Source: Cryptomeria japonica (taxonomy: Eukaryota > Streptophyta > Pinopsida > Cupressales > Cupressaceae). Taken from it: DNA of 58,000 bases. A program made the translations under genes and the position numbers. This document shows, one piece after another, positions 21,315 to 32,374 of this stretch (the stretch's first letter is position 1; each line of letters starts with the position of its first letter). The notes beneath the pieces were generated by a model, which did not search any database, had not been told where the DNA came from, and saw nothing but the letters and a program-made list of their open reading frames with translations. The stretch spans positions 156,633,454 through 156,691,453 of the forward strand of contig NC_081405.1 of the NCBI RefSeq assembly GCF_030272615.1, read 5' to 3'.

Positions 21315-22864
21315 GTATCCTCCGCATTCCGATTCATTGAGAGATGATAGAGTATGACCCAGTGACAGGGAGAGACGCGTTGTGCAGATTGTTTGAGTGC
21401 GACGCAGATGAGTTGGATATCATCGAGAGGGAGATTGGCTAGGAGACTATGGCATCAGAGTATGATCGACGATACGTGGTGATAGCCGTGGTGATAGCAT
21501 GTCTACTAGCAGGAGACAGATAAGGACATGGATTCCCTATTGGATGGGGAAGAGTGCTAGAGCGGATGGTGATAGAGGGGACAATGTACGCATGGGGACC
21601 ATGTGTACTGGCTATGCTCTATTTTCAGCTACGTCAGATAGCATATCAGGGAGTGCAGACATTGAGCTATGGAGTCACATTGCTACAGGTATGGGCATTT
21701 GAGCACATAGCCATATGTCGACCGATTACAGATAGACAGGTAGTACCACACCGACCATATGTGTATTGCTATGGGGGAGCACTGAGACAGGGTCCTTTGG
21801 GATATATATTGTACTAGCGACACGAGCTAGACAGACTGAGAGAGTTCATATGGAGGCCATATCGTGATTGTCCGGGATGGTTAGATGACATTGAGGAGTT
21901 ACCGTATTGTAGACAGGAGAGGTACCTAATTGGGTGACCAGTGAATCGCCAGAGAGTAATTGAGTTGTACCTACCAGAGAGAGTCAGACGATAGTTTGGA
22001 AAGAGGCAGGATGTACCTAGGAGGACTGCACACTTTGCCCGATCTCATAGAGAGACGAGTCAGTGGGGGAGTATGATTCAGCCACACACAACATATGGGG
22101 ACTGCTCACAGCTATAGTAGAGATAGTGGGATTGGAGATCAGATGTGGCAGACGCCGGGATGACAGATGAATATGATAGATGGTTTGCACGACGACGGCC
22201 AGTGCCATTGACAGATCTGAATATTCCAATACCGAGGCAACAGGAGGACTTCCCACTCACAAGAGAGGAGGAGGGAGATGATGAGGACGAGGAGGATGAG
22301 GACGAGGATGAGGATGATGGAGGGGATGAGGACAGAGATGAGGATGGCGGGGATGAGGAGGACAGAGATGAGGATGGGGAGCAAGAGGCATTACAGGACA
22401 TACCCATAGAGCCAGGGATAGCTAGGACAGAGGAGATGGAGATATTCAGGGCTACCATAGTGAGTCAGCAGGATCACATTGAGACTTTAGAGAGAGAGCA
22501 TGATCAGTTCAGAGCGGAGATAAGTAGACTCACAGCGACTCGAGATGCAGTGATTGCTTAGGCACAGCGAGAGGAACAGAGAGTCACTGAGTATATTGGG
22601 TCAATTCAGGATGCCAGTGTACGGGAGCTAGGACAAATGTTGGTAGAGACTGAAGAGGAGATACGCCATTGGAGGACACTATATGAGAGTGCAGTTCCAC
22701 CAGAGCAGAGAGCACCTTCATATCAGGCACGATCGAGGACAGAGAGCAGGGCATGCTCTCGGAGGTCATTGAGCAGCATGGGGGTGAGTGGACCTATGAG
22801 ACCACCACAGCCAGGACCAAGAGGGACATCATCCGCGAGACATTGCAAGGATGAGGAGGATTGA
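21310..22864 (+). pseudogene. Plant mobile domain gene in B, main part with acidic coiled-coil tail
   Basis: Continues the PMD frame after element C: RILRIPI, then YDPVTGRDALC, LLQVWAFEHIAI (the PMD W-x-x-EH motif) and LREFIWRPYRDCPGWLDD. Stops and frameshifts lie near 21440, 21520, 21817, 21938 and 21990-22145. The last part (22145-22561 and 22637-22864) has LNIPIPRQQEDFPL, an Asp/Glu run coded by GAGGAC/GATGAG repeats (22260-22385), and a coiled coil (HIETLEREHDQF onwards), ending at TGA. PMD proteins of the MAIN/MAIL1 group act in silencing and genome stability. Copies in retroelements are known as accessory antisense ORFs, with unclear role. Confidence 0.82.
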
Positions 22865-24707
22865 GGGAGCACCCAGTGATAGAGGCATGTGCTCCTTAGG
22901 ACAGACAGTGGACATTATGTATTTTGACATTTTGTAGTCAGCCTGCGGGCCATACTTAGGACAGACAATCCAATTTTGTACTCCGATATTATTGTGACAT
23001 ATGATATGATATGCATCGATATGATATGCATCGATATGATGAGATGCAAATGACTTATGTTATTTTCCATGTATAGATGACTCATGCACTATTTATGGAC
23101 CTTTGTGGAATATGTATGGATGTATATATTTTTTTGCTTATGCATTTTTGATGCATTTATAATATGAAATGGATAAGATGCTTGATGTGATGCAAATGTA
23201 CTAACCAAATGGATGCAAGATGTAGCATATGTGTGTGGGGAAATCAGAGCACTAAACTGAACTGACTATCCGAACTGACGGAAGAAATGTTAGTAAGAAG
23301 AAAATGAGACAGAAGACAGTTAAAGATGAAGAAAACTTGCTTTCAGTAATGCACTTTGTAGGTGAGAACCTTTATTTTTATGTAGCAAAATGGATGCGTA
23401 GCATCATGGCATTGAAGGCCAGAGCTGAAATGCAACCCTTTTTGCAAAAGACAGACACATCATAGACAAACAACAATCACAATCAAGAAAAGGACCATGA
23501 TCCATCCCAGTCACTCTAAAACACTCAGTGACATCATCGAGCAACATAGGAACATGACCGAAGCCAAAGATAAATCAATAAAAAGATAAGATGCACAAAT
23601 TCCAACAAATCAAACAAACATCTAGATCTTCGTTGTCAAAAGTTGAAAGTGCTGATAGGATGATCATGTTGTCTGGTTTCAGGACATGTGGTACCCTGTC
23701 TAAGACAGGACACAGTCTGGTTTTGAGTATACCACACCCTGTATAAGACCCATGATAGTAGAGCCAAGGACAAATGATTTTGATGGTAACGTTCGATTGA
23801 TATGACAATTTGGATCAGTTTGAATGTTTGGTTTGAGTAAAAAGGTTCATCTGTTTAAGCATGATTTCATTAAAGCACAACGTTGAATTGCGAGTTATTG
23901 GATGGATGCTCAGTGCTTTGTCTATGCACAAAAAGAGATCCTTTATTGCAAAATGCGTGTTTTTGGATTTTAATGTTTTGAAATGTTTTTGTTCATTTTT
24001 TCAGGACTTTTTATGATTTTTTAGGGATTTTCATTTTTTCAATTTTTAGATACTTTTTTCAATTTTTTTGAATTTTTTCAGGACATTATATGATTTTTTT
24101 ATGATTTTTTTTTTTTTTTTTTCAATTTTTAGATTTTTTTTTAGGACTTTTTTTTATTTTTTATTTTTTTGATTTTATTTCAGGACATTTTCCATTTTTT
24201 TAAAAAAAATTTCAGGACTTTATTTGATTTTTTTTTTTGTGAATTATTTCAGGACGTTTTTAAATGTTTTTGGAAGATTTTTTCAGGACATTTTTAAATG
24301 CAAAAGTTCCAGTGATCGATCATGACAAGGGAACGCACCCAATGTGCATCGGAAAGACATACATAGACAGGGACCAAAACATATGGATAAAGAACCGGGG
24401 TATGTAAGACAATGATGTTGACCAATAACGAGCCTGGAATAGGAAATTGAGTCAAGACAAAGATAGACATGAGAAACCGGCCGAGAAAAAGCATAGCTTA
24501 GAGGTCATTATAGATGACGGAGCAACGATCTCATTTTACACATGGCGCCTGTTTGCCAGGTTTTCACTAGAGGGCAAATCATTTTTCTTTGCTCTTTTTT
24601 TTTTGCTTTTTCTTTTTTCTCTTTTTTTTTTTTTGTATTTTGACTTTTTTCATTTTTTTTAATTTTTTCAGGATCATATTTGAAGAAGTACTGATAGAAA
24701 ATTATGC
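22865..24707. other. Element B non-coding region between mobile domain gene and integrase
   Basis: This is the 3' side of both converging genes. The first kilobase is AT-rich with ATATGATATGCATCGAT repeats near 23000-23040. From 23985 it turns T-rich. No domain is seen in any frame. Confidence 0.6.
23985..24310 (+). repeat. T-rich array with repeated TTTCAGGAC motif
   Basis: Long T runs punctuated by TTTTTCAGGACATTTT-like units, at least seven times (near 24001, 24078, 24145, 24180, 24211, 24246, 24276), with one more at 24667. A second T-rich run is at 24585-24670. On the plus strand each unit looks like a polypyrimidine tract followed by CAG. This could be slippage-driven repeat growth. 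Confidence 0.65.
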
Positions 24708-25874
24708 CTAGTACTTGCGAACATGCATGTTGTTTATAGGATCGGACAGAGGTTCACCTTCCGCGGTAGCAAGCTGATATGCCCCCGAGCCATATGCTAC
24801 AGTTACTATGAAAGGACCAACCCAATTAGGTTCAAATTTACCTTTGATGATGTCAGTAGACTGTGCATTCTTAGGGTTTGCCTTTAAAACCAGGTCTCCC
24901 ACTTCGAAGTGTCGCCCTTTGACCTTCTTATTATAAGAGCGACGGAGACAGTTTTGATATGCTTGCAAATGTGTCAGAGCTGTCTGATGTTTCTCATCCA
25001 ACATCTCAAGCTGATGCAGCCGAGAGACTCTGTGTGTCTCGTCATCAATTAGATGTTGCAAGGAAACACGCAAGGAAGGAATCTCCACCTCCAAAGGTAA
25101 AATAGCTTCCACACCATACACCAAGGAATAAGGTGTTGCGCTAGTAGGTGTGCGAATAGAAGTGCGATAAGCCCATAGTGGTGGATTCAGCTGTACATGC
25201 CAATCTCGACCAGCATCATTGACAACCTTCTTCAGGATCTTGATAATGGTTTTATTTGACGCTTCAGCTTGACCATTCCCCTGTGGATAGTATGGACTGG
25301 AGAAATGGTGTTGGATATGAAACTTTGCACGAAGCTCTTTAACATCTTTATTCTTGAAAGGACGACCATTATCGGTGACTATGGCAAGGGGAACCCCATA
25401 CTGGCATATGATATAATTCAGCAAGAATTTTAAAATTTGGACACCCGTGATATAGGTCATGGGGATAGCCTCAATCCATTTTGTAAAATACTCTGTGGCT
25501 GTAATGATGAACTTGTGTCCATTTGCAGAGGTCGGGTGAATTTTGCCAATAAGATCCAATCCCCATTGAGAAAAAGGCCACGGAGATATGACAGAATGAA
25601 GCTCTTGGGATGGTGCATGAATGTAGTTTCCATGAATCTGGCATTTGTAGCACTTCTTAACAAAATCATGAACATCTTTTTCCAGAGTGGGCCAATAATA
25701 CCCAGCACAAATCAACTTTTTAGCTAAGCTTAGACCATTGAAATGGCCCCCACATATACCATCGTGAACCTCGTGTAAAGCCGTTTGTGCTTCATCAGAA
25801 TCCAAACACCTGAGGAGGGTATGGTCAAAGGAACAATGGTAAAGGGTGTCAGCAATGATGACATATTTGGCTGT
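24708..25874 (-). pseudogene. Element B integrase, nearly intact
   Basis: Ty3-type integrase, 365 open codons plus a short upstream stretch after a stop. Zinc-binding residues are in EVHDGICGGHF and CYKCQIHG. The catalytic core has Asp in WGLDLIG (about 25555), Asp in IVTDNGRPF (about 25367) and Glu in GQAEASNK (about 25262), all present and in one frame. The C-terminal domain (GRHFEVGDLVLKANP, WVGPFIV) ends NMHVRKY-stop at 24708, with no chromodomain, as usual in Tat. The core looks intact, but the upstream polyprotein is interrupted. Confidence 0.88.
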
Positions 25875-26519
25875 CTATCGGATAAAGGCTTGGCGTTGGT
25901 TAGCGGAAAGGTTGGGTGGTAAGGTTTGGGATTTCAAATATTGATAGACGTCATTGTACCATGGGGAATTGGGACCAACAAGAACGCACATCACATCCAC
26001 TGTCGGAATGTCAAAAGAAGGAACCAGCAATTGTTCAACTAAAAATTCACATTTGTCCATATTGCTTGGCATATTCAACATGGAAGCAATCGTAGCCATC
26101 GCATCTGCCGACTTATTTTGCATTCTTGGAACTTGATTGAAATGGATAGTCATGAACTTGGTCTTGAAGAAATCTACCATATGCTTATAGGGAATAAGCT
26201 TTTCATCTTTTGTTTCGTAGTCATCATTCACTTATCGGATGACTAATTGAGAATCTCCATAGACTTGCAAATGCTTGACATTCCAGTGGACTGCTACTCG
26301 GAGTCCTATAACCAGTGCTTCATACTCTGCAATGTTATTGGTGTAGGGGAAAGTTATTCTGTAGGACTTTGGAATAGCATCACCTTGAGGGGTGACAAAC
26401 AAGATGCCTGCTCCGGACCCGAACTTGGTATGGGACCCATCAAAATATAACTTCCATTCATTAGATGATGTGAAAGCAAAGACTGATTCATCTGGAAAAT
26501 CGGTCAACATGGGATGATC
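25875..26519 (-). pseudogene. Element B second RNase H (aRH type)
   Basis: The extra RNase H typical of Tat elements lies between the first RNase H and integrase. Motifs: LYFDGSHTKFGSGAG (first Asp), NNIAEYEALVIGL (Glu), LQVYGDSQLVIR (Asp), and after a stop at about 26231 MQNKSADAMATIAS (last Asp). All four acidic residues are present. Only one TAA separates 26232-26795 from 25875-26231. It closely resembles the RNase H that A carries before its reverse transcriptase. Confidence 0.85.
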
Positions 26520-26959
26520 ATCAGAAATAGGAGCCTCTGCAAGTTGATCTGCTATGACTTGTCCTTTTATGGCCTTTCTCTCCATATACTCAATGTCAAA
26601 TTCACTGAGAATCATGACCCATTTTGCTAGGTGACCCGTCAAAGCTGCTTGGCTAAGCAAATATTTTAAGGGGTCAATTTTTGCAACCAACAATGTTCGG
26701 TGGCTCAGCATATAATGTCGAAGTTTCTGCGTTGCAAATACCACTGCTAAGCATGCCCTTTGAATAGTTGAATAATTTATCTCATAGCCTACCATTGTCT
26801 AACTGATATAGTAAATAGCTCTCTCTTTGTCGTTCTCATCTTGTTGGGCCAAGAGAACTCCTAATGCCGTTTCAGTTGCAGAAATATACAATAAAAATGG
26901 CTTTCCTAGAGCTTGAAAGGCTGATTGACATTGCTCAGTCCATTTGAAAGTGACACCTT
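26520..26959 (-). pseudogene. Element B first RNase H
   Basis: Follows the reverse transcriptase directly: FKWTEQCQSAFQAL, FLLYISATETALGVLLAQ, then after a TAG at about 26797 YEINYSTIQRACLAVVFA, LRHYMLSHRTLLVAKIDPLK and WVMILSEFDIEYM. The first catalytic Asp position in YISATE is replaced by Ser/Ala, which fits the known degeneration of this domain in elements that gained a second RNase H. Confidence 0.78.
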
Positions 26960-27706
26960 TATGCAATAGATGCTGGAATGGATGACATTTGTCAGCCAAC
27001 TGAGCTATGAAGCGACGGATTGACTGGAGCTTTCCTTGTAGACTTCTTAATTGCCGGAGATTTGAAGGCGGAAGCATATCCATTATTGCTTTGACCTTGG
27101 TAGGGTCGACCTCAATGCCGTGGTGAGAAACAATGTATCCTAGTAACTTGCCAGCTGTGACACCAAATACACACTTCTTTGGATTGAGCCTGAGTTTGTA
27201 GGTCTCCATTTGGTCAAAGTTGGGCCCAGGATGGCCAGATGACTATCTCTAGTGACAGATTTGCATAACAAGTCATCAACATAGTCCTCCATCAGAGTGT
27301 GCATGAAATCATGAAAAATTGTCGTCATTGCTCTTTGATATGTTGCACCTGCATTTTTAAGACCGAAGGGAATCACATTCCAACAATAGGTACCCCAAGC
27401 ACAGGTGAATGTTGTCTTATGCTGATCTTCAGGAGCAATGTGAATTTGGTTATAGCCGGAGAAACCATCCATTAATGAAAGCATCTCATATCCAGCCGTC
27501 ATGTCCACTATGATGTCTATGTTTGGCAATGGAAAATCATCTTTAGGGCATGCTTTATTGAGATCCCTAAAATCTGTGCAGATTTTGATGCCCCCAGTTA
27601 CTTTACTAACTGGCACTAAATTTGAAATCCAGTCTGCATAATCAATGGGTCTGATGAAGCCCACATCTAGCAATTTTTTTAATTCCACTTTGACCAGAAG
27701 AACCAC
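26960..27706 (-). pseudogene. Element B reverse transcriptase, one frameshift
   Basis: Motifs in order: WISNLVPVSKVTGGIKICTD, FRDLNKACPKDDFPLP, MLSLMDGFSGYNQI, WGTYCWNVIPFGLKNAGATY, and the catalytic YVDD (about 27280). The frame then slips near 27220, and MKLNPKKC-type sequence (YKLRLNPKKCVFGV) continues at 27209. Upstream it is separated by a stop (27707) from the linker. It is otherwise well conserved. Confidence 0.9.
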
Positions 27707-28687
27707 CTAAGGATGCATCTTTCTAAGTTTTTGTTTGACAGGCTTGGCATCCACTTTTAGTGGCAAATGATGAAGAACCAATTCTGGATCAAGGTCAGGC
27801 ATATCTGCATAGGACCATGCAAAGCTGATCTTCTTCTCAAGAAAGAAATTGACAAAATCTATTTTTTCCTGTTGTGAGAGGGAAGCAACAAAATGAATGA
27901 CCTTAGGGTTGTTAGGTGTACCCAAATTGATTTCCTCGGTCATTTCCACAAGTAATGTTGATTTGTCCTGACTTGATAGGGGTATGTCCACTCTTCCACC
28001 TTTGGGCACCTCAGAGAGGTTTTCACCTACAGGTACGTCTTTTCCTTTTACTTTTGTATGATCAGAGAGTGCCTTACGGTTTTCACCCAAAGATCTATTC
28101 TTTTGATTTTTTATTATTTCTTTTCTTTTTTCATTTTGATGACTAGAAGAGGGAGTTGACTCCCCAAAATATGTCGTGGAATCCAGGTCGATAGCAAATC
28201 CTGCCTTATGATCACCTTGTGGTATGCCTTCCCGTAGTCCAAGGAATTTTGCAATTGCTTCGTCATTTTGAAAACAGTCCAATGTGAGCGGTTCTTGTTG
28301 GTCATGTTGGATAAGCTGGGGATAGATGAGGGGCATGTCATCATCAGTTGTAAGGAGAGAGAGGGCTGATATGGTAAAGATATGAACATCCATAGTGTCA
28401 CTATCCGAACTGCTTGTATCGAATTCAGAGCTTGGATCCCAAAATGTCTCTATCCAAGCGTGAGGACAGGTTTTAGGAAGAGGAGTTATTTCATGTTTGT
28501 CTTCCATAGGCAAGTTATCGGGGTCAATGATAATATTATCGAGGGCATAGGAACTAGAAGAAAAAGAACTCCACTCCCATTCATTGGAATCAGTCTCAGG
28601 TCGGGTATCCTCAGGTGTTATTTCATCATCAGAATCACGCCCTTTTCTACACGTGGGCACTTTGGTAGATGTGGATCCAATTCGCAA
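27707..28687 (-). pseudogene. Element B linker between protease and reverse transcriptase
   Basis: 326 open codons, acidic and Ser-rich in the first half (EWEWSSFSSSSYALDN), without a known domain. The end reads FVASLSQQEKIDFVNFFLEK, then FAWSYADMPDLDPELVLHHL, the standard lead-in to Tat reverse transcriptase. The frame stays open from 28687. Confidence 0.75.
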
Positions 28688-29600
28688 CGGTACAAAACCT
28701 AACCCTAAAGTTGGAGGTCATCTCTTGGGTATGACAGGTTCTAGCCTTCCATTGTTGTTCAGGCCTAAGCCACTGCAACCATCATATCCTTTCTTTTGCA
28801 GCATGGTAAATCCTTTGCCATATTGTTCCACTGGCAATCTGATAGGTGGGGTCTCAATTGGATCTTTATAAATCCAATCTATGACATCGTCATCTACAGT
28901 TTCCTTGTCAAGTTCTCCCCATTTGGTAAATGTAGTAGGAGGCTGATATTGAATAATGACCTTAGGTTCCTTTTGCAATAAATGCAGTTTGCCATATGAT
29001 TTTGGAGATATTGGCAAATTCCCGATGAGGAATGTCTGATCCATTGAATATTCTCCACATCCTTGGTCTTGTATCTTCAATTTTCCTTTGACAGCCTCTA
29101 ACAATTGATTGGGATCCACATAGCTATTTGATTTGGCCTCTCTGTTGACTGGGACTTGCTGTTGAGGGGTATCCTTTAGAGTAGCACAAAATTGAAATGG
29201 ATTAAGATCTCTAGGAATTGTTATCTTAGTTCCATTGTAAGGATATTTCAAACATTGATGATAGGTGAATGGAACTACTTTCATTGCATGAATCCATGGA
29301 TGGCCAAGGATCATATTATAAGGGAGATCAAGGTCGAGGACTTGCAAGAAAGTGTTTTCTGTCACTGGACCAACTCTGATAGGCAATGTAATTATCCCTT
29401 TGGATGGGCACTCAGCATCATCATATGCTTTGATTGTTATTCTTTTAGAAGCATCACTGTCATTTTCTGTATACCCAAGGCCAATAACAACTCTCAAAGT
29501 ACAAATATTAAGACCTGCTCCGCCATCTATCAAGACTCGTCGGATTTTGTAGTTATGAACAAAGACTTCAAGGTGTAAAGGATCATTGTGTTAGAGGTCG
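28688..29600 (-). pseudogene. Element B protease with C-terminal G-patch
   Basis: Retropepsin-like protease that would cut the polyprotein. It has MIDGGAGLNICTL (D-G-G-A at the active-site position), IITLPIRVGP, and YNMILGHPWIHAMKVVP. It is followed by a G-patch near 28740-28830 (YGKGFTMLQKKGYDG, CSGLGLNNNGRLEP), an RNA-binding type motif. The open frame 28718-29533 holds both. The same protease/G-patch pairing is found in the single ORF of C and D, supporting a common origin. Confidence 0.82.
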
Positions 29601-30777
29601 GATGGGGTGGATCTACCTCAATTACTCCTTGCTCTAATAAATCTTGAATCATGTGTTTCAATTGGAAACAAGATGCAGTTTTGTGTCCTTAAAACCGATG
29701 ATATTCATAGTATGCATTATCATTCCACCAATGCGGTTTTACTGCTGGTTCTGCCTTGATATCTGGTAGCTTAATAAATTTTGCTTGTATCAATTGTCTC
29801 ATCACTGATTCAATAGGCTCTCCCAATGGCATAAATTGTCGAGGAGGCCCATCCCGCGATCAGAAGGGTTTGCGCTGCTGGTTTTGTTGTTGGCCTTGTT
29901 GTTGAGTATGCTGTTGTTGAGCATGTTGTTGATATTGCGACTGTTGAGTAACATTGCTCATTGGTGCTTGATTTTGTTCCATAGTTGACATATTAGGAAC
30001 ACTCAATTTCTTGATCATGAATGGGGATTGATTTGCATTCACCACTCTTGCATCAACAACTCCATCATTAGTGACATTCTTGTTCTTATACCAAAATCTG
30101 TTTCTATCCCCCGAATAATTGGTGTTGTCATTGTCTTTATTGAGCTTGATGATTCCTTTAGCTACCAGAGTTGTTTCAATGCTCATTCCCTTCTTAATAA
30201 GTTTCTCTATAGTACTGTGACTTTTCAACTTTAGCTCATGCATCATTTCTGGGACCAAATTCTGGATAAACAGATTCACTTGTTGTTCTTTGGGTATATC
30301 AAGAGAAGAACGACTATACAAGCTTCGCCATCGTTGCAAGAAAGTCACTAATGATTCACCTTGCTTTTGCTTGGTGTTGCATAAATCTGACATGGTCACA
30401 TCACTGTCGATGTTGAATGCAAAATGAGATAAAAACTTTTGAGCCAATTCAGACCAAGTCTTTATATTTCCTGGCAAATGTGAATACCAATCCATAGCTT
30501 GTCTCGTGAGACTTCATGCAAATAAGCGCATTAAATACGTCTCTTCATAGCTTACCTCAGTACATGCCGCGAAAAATGCTCGAATGTGATCTTTTGGATT
30601 GCCATTCCCTTTATATTTCTCAAAATTAGGTGCCTCAAAATGCTTAGGGAATGGAGGCATGTGTACACTCTTGTCAAATGGATTAGGACATAAATCTTGA
30701 TTTGTATACAACTTCTTTGTTCCTTTAGTTTCTAATGCGTCAACTTTTTCGTTGCAACTTCTCAAGTTGTTGCGCAA
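29601..30777 (-). pseudogene. Element B gag, capsid part
   Basis: Retrotransposon gag capsid domain: FPKHFEAPNFEKYKGNGNP, DHIRAFFAACTEVSYEE, a TGA near 30513, MDWYSHLPGNIKTWSELA, and FLQRWRSLYSRSSLDIPK. It then passes into a Gln-rich tail (YQQHAQQQHTQQQGQQQ) ending in TGA at 29860. After that stop a decayed zinc-knuckle-like YHRF*GHKTASC is seen near 29690, with its first Cys changed to Tyr and one internal stop. The frame shift between this part and the N-terminal ORF is at about 30750. Confidence 0.85.
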
Positions 30778-32374
30778 TTGTATCAGAATTTAGAGGTCCA
30801 TCATTAATCCCAGTTGGTATCCTTTGTCGATACATCGCATTTCCGATCGGTTGTTGATACTCTGAAATGGCCATTTTTGGTGTTTCCGGCATATAAAGTT
30901 CTTGATACATCGCTTGTTGCTGCGGTTGTGCTATGCCTTGATATTGACCTTGTTGTTGTGCTTCTTGGAGCCTAGGTTGATATTGCAATTGAGTAGGTTG
31001 TTGATATTGCACAGGCGCCAATTGCGGTTGTAAAGTAGGATAGCTTGCTTGCCTTGGCACATATTGTGGCACATGTTGGTGTTGAGGCTGACGGATCGGA
31101 ACTTGTTGACTTTGTGCCGATTGTCGTCGTGGTGTATATCCCATCATTTGTAAAAAACTTTGTTTAGGCGCTTTTCGTTGCTTCTCCTTAGGATGGGGTA
31201 TAGCACTTGCATTAACTTGCTGTGTTGTTTGTCCAATCCATTGTGATGGTTGCAAGTTTGCATTAACTTGTAATGGTGCCGAAGGTGCTGCAATTTGTTG
31301 TCGAATGTGAAATTGTTGTTGTTGCACATCACCTGTTTGCACATTCGATTGTACCTTTTGTATATTACTCAATTGTTGCAACAATTGTTGTTGGTGCAAA
31401 CCACTATATGTAGCTCTTTGTGTTGCCATTATTGAACGATTTGTCGCAATAGTATTCGGCAAAGATATTGAACTTAACAGGACATAAGAATTTTGTTGCA
31501 TCGTGGAATTATTTTGGACATTGGTGACATTAGGCATTCCAGTTGTGAAGCTTTCCTGCATCTTAGATTTTGATCCCACTTTATGCATGTAAGGAACCAC
31601 TTCTTGTTGAGGGACAGCTATGAATACTTGTGTGCTCTTCATTTGATCTTGCATTACAGGTGTTGTGTTGAATAGTGGATTATTTATCGTTTCAAATGGT
31701 GACTTTTGAGGAATAGTCACTGTCAATGCCTTTGAAGCACGTTTACTCATCAAGGTAGGTTGAGTTGCTTGTTGTGCATCTTCTTCATTTGGATGCAGGG
31801 AAAAACTTAACAACTCACCACCTTGTTGTTCTTGCACATTGATTTGGTCACTTGAAGATGTCACGTTACTCATCTTGTTAAGATACTTTTGTGGAAACAT
31901 CTTAAAGACTTTGTTCAAGAACTTATCCATCTTTTTGGTTATCTTCGGATCTAGAAGGAACATGTCAACATCGTCAGAAGTATCAGAATCAGATGAGGAA
32001 TCTGGTTGGACATTTGGATTCATTTCTTGGTGAAAGCCTTGATCTAAACCAAATCCTTGTGAGAGGGTTTGTTCTTCATATAATGTTTGATTTTGAATGT
32101 CATGTTGTAGGTGTGGTTGATTCAAATTGAAAGGCGCACTTCCTCTTGGATTTGGTGGAACACTCCCATGTCCTGGTTTCATAGGTACAAACACTGGTTC
32201 ATACAATGGAGGTGGCCCAAGTTGAACCGTTCCATATGGTGGTAGAGATGTGTTTGATGAACCTTCAATTTGTACTGTTTGACTAGTTTGAAACCGCGAG
32301 TTTGCTATGTTGTCCATGGGTTGATACATTGGTTCACCCATCTTTTTAGATTTTGATCTTGTCTCAACAGGCAT
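30740..32374 (-). CDS. Element B gag N-terminal extension, Gln-rich (544 aa)
   Basis: Opens with ATG at 32374 (MPVETRSKSKKMGEPM), a typical start for Tat gag proteins. It is rich in Gln throughout, with runs such as QQLLQQLSNIQ and QQQFHIRQQIAAP. It contains the acidic stretch SSDSDTSDDVD followed by MFLLDPKITKKMDKFLNKVF. It ends with a TAA shortly after a frameshift into the capsid part. It has low complexity and is probably disordered. Its length exceeds usual Ty3 gag proteins, contributing to the large size of B. Confidence 0.75.
   Translation of the reverse strand: MPVETRSKSKKMGEPMYQPMDNIANSRFQTSQTVQIEGSSNTSLPPYGTVQLGPPPLYEPVFVPMKPGHGSVPPNPRGSAPFNLNQPHLQHDIQNQTLYEEQTLSQGFGLDQGFHQEMNPNVQPDSSSDSDTSDDVDMFLLDPKITKKMDKFLNKVFKMFPQKYLNKMSNVTSSSDQINVQEQQGGELLSFSLHPNEEDAQQATQPTLMSKRASKALTVTIPQKSPFETINNPLFNTTPVMQDQMKSTQVFIAVPQQEVVPYMHKVGSKSKMQESFTTGMPNVTNVQNNSTMQQNSYVLLSSISLPNTIATNRSIMATQRATYSGLHQQQLLQQLSNIQKVQSNVQTGDVQQQQFHIRQQIAAPSAPLQVNANLQPSQWIGQTTQQVNASAIPHPKEKQRKAPKQSFLQMMGYTPRRQSAQSQQVPIRQPQHQHVPQYVPRQASYPTLQPQLAPVQYQQPTQLQYQPRLQEAQQQGQYQGIAQPQQQAMYQELYMPETPKMAISEYQQPIGNAMYRQRIPTGINDGPLNSDTIAQQLEKLQRKS

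Noticed and set aside
22078-22458. Ser-rich minus-strand ORF
   Set aside because: It is the complement of the Asp/Glu repeat coding stretch of the mobile domain gene.
24585-24670. T-rich run as the poly(A) tail of an inserted LINE or processed gene
   Set aside because: No reverse-oriented LINE ORF or target duplication is seen next to it, and the T runs repeat many times with CAGGAC units.
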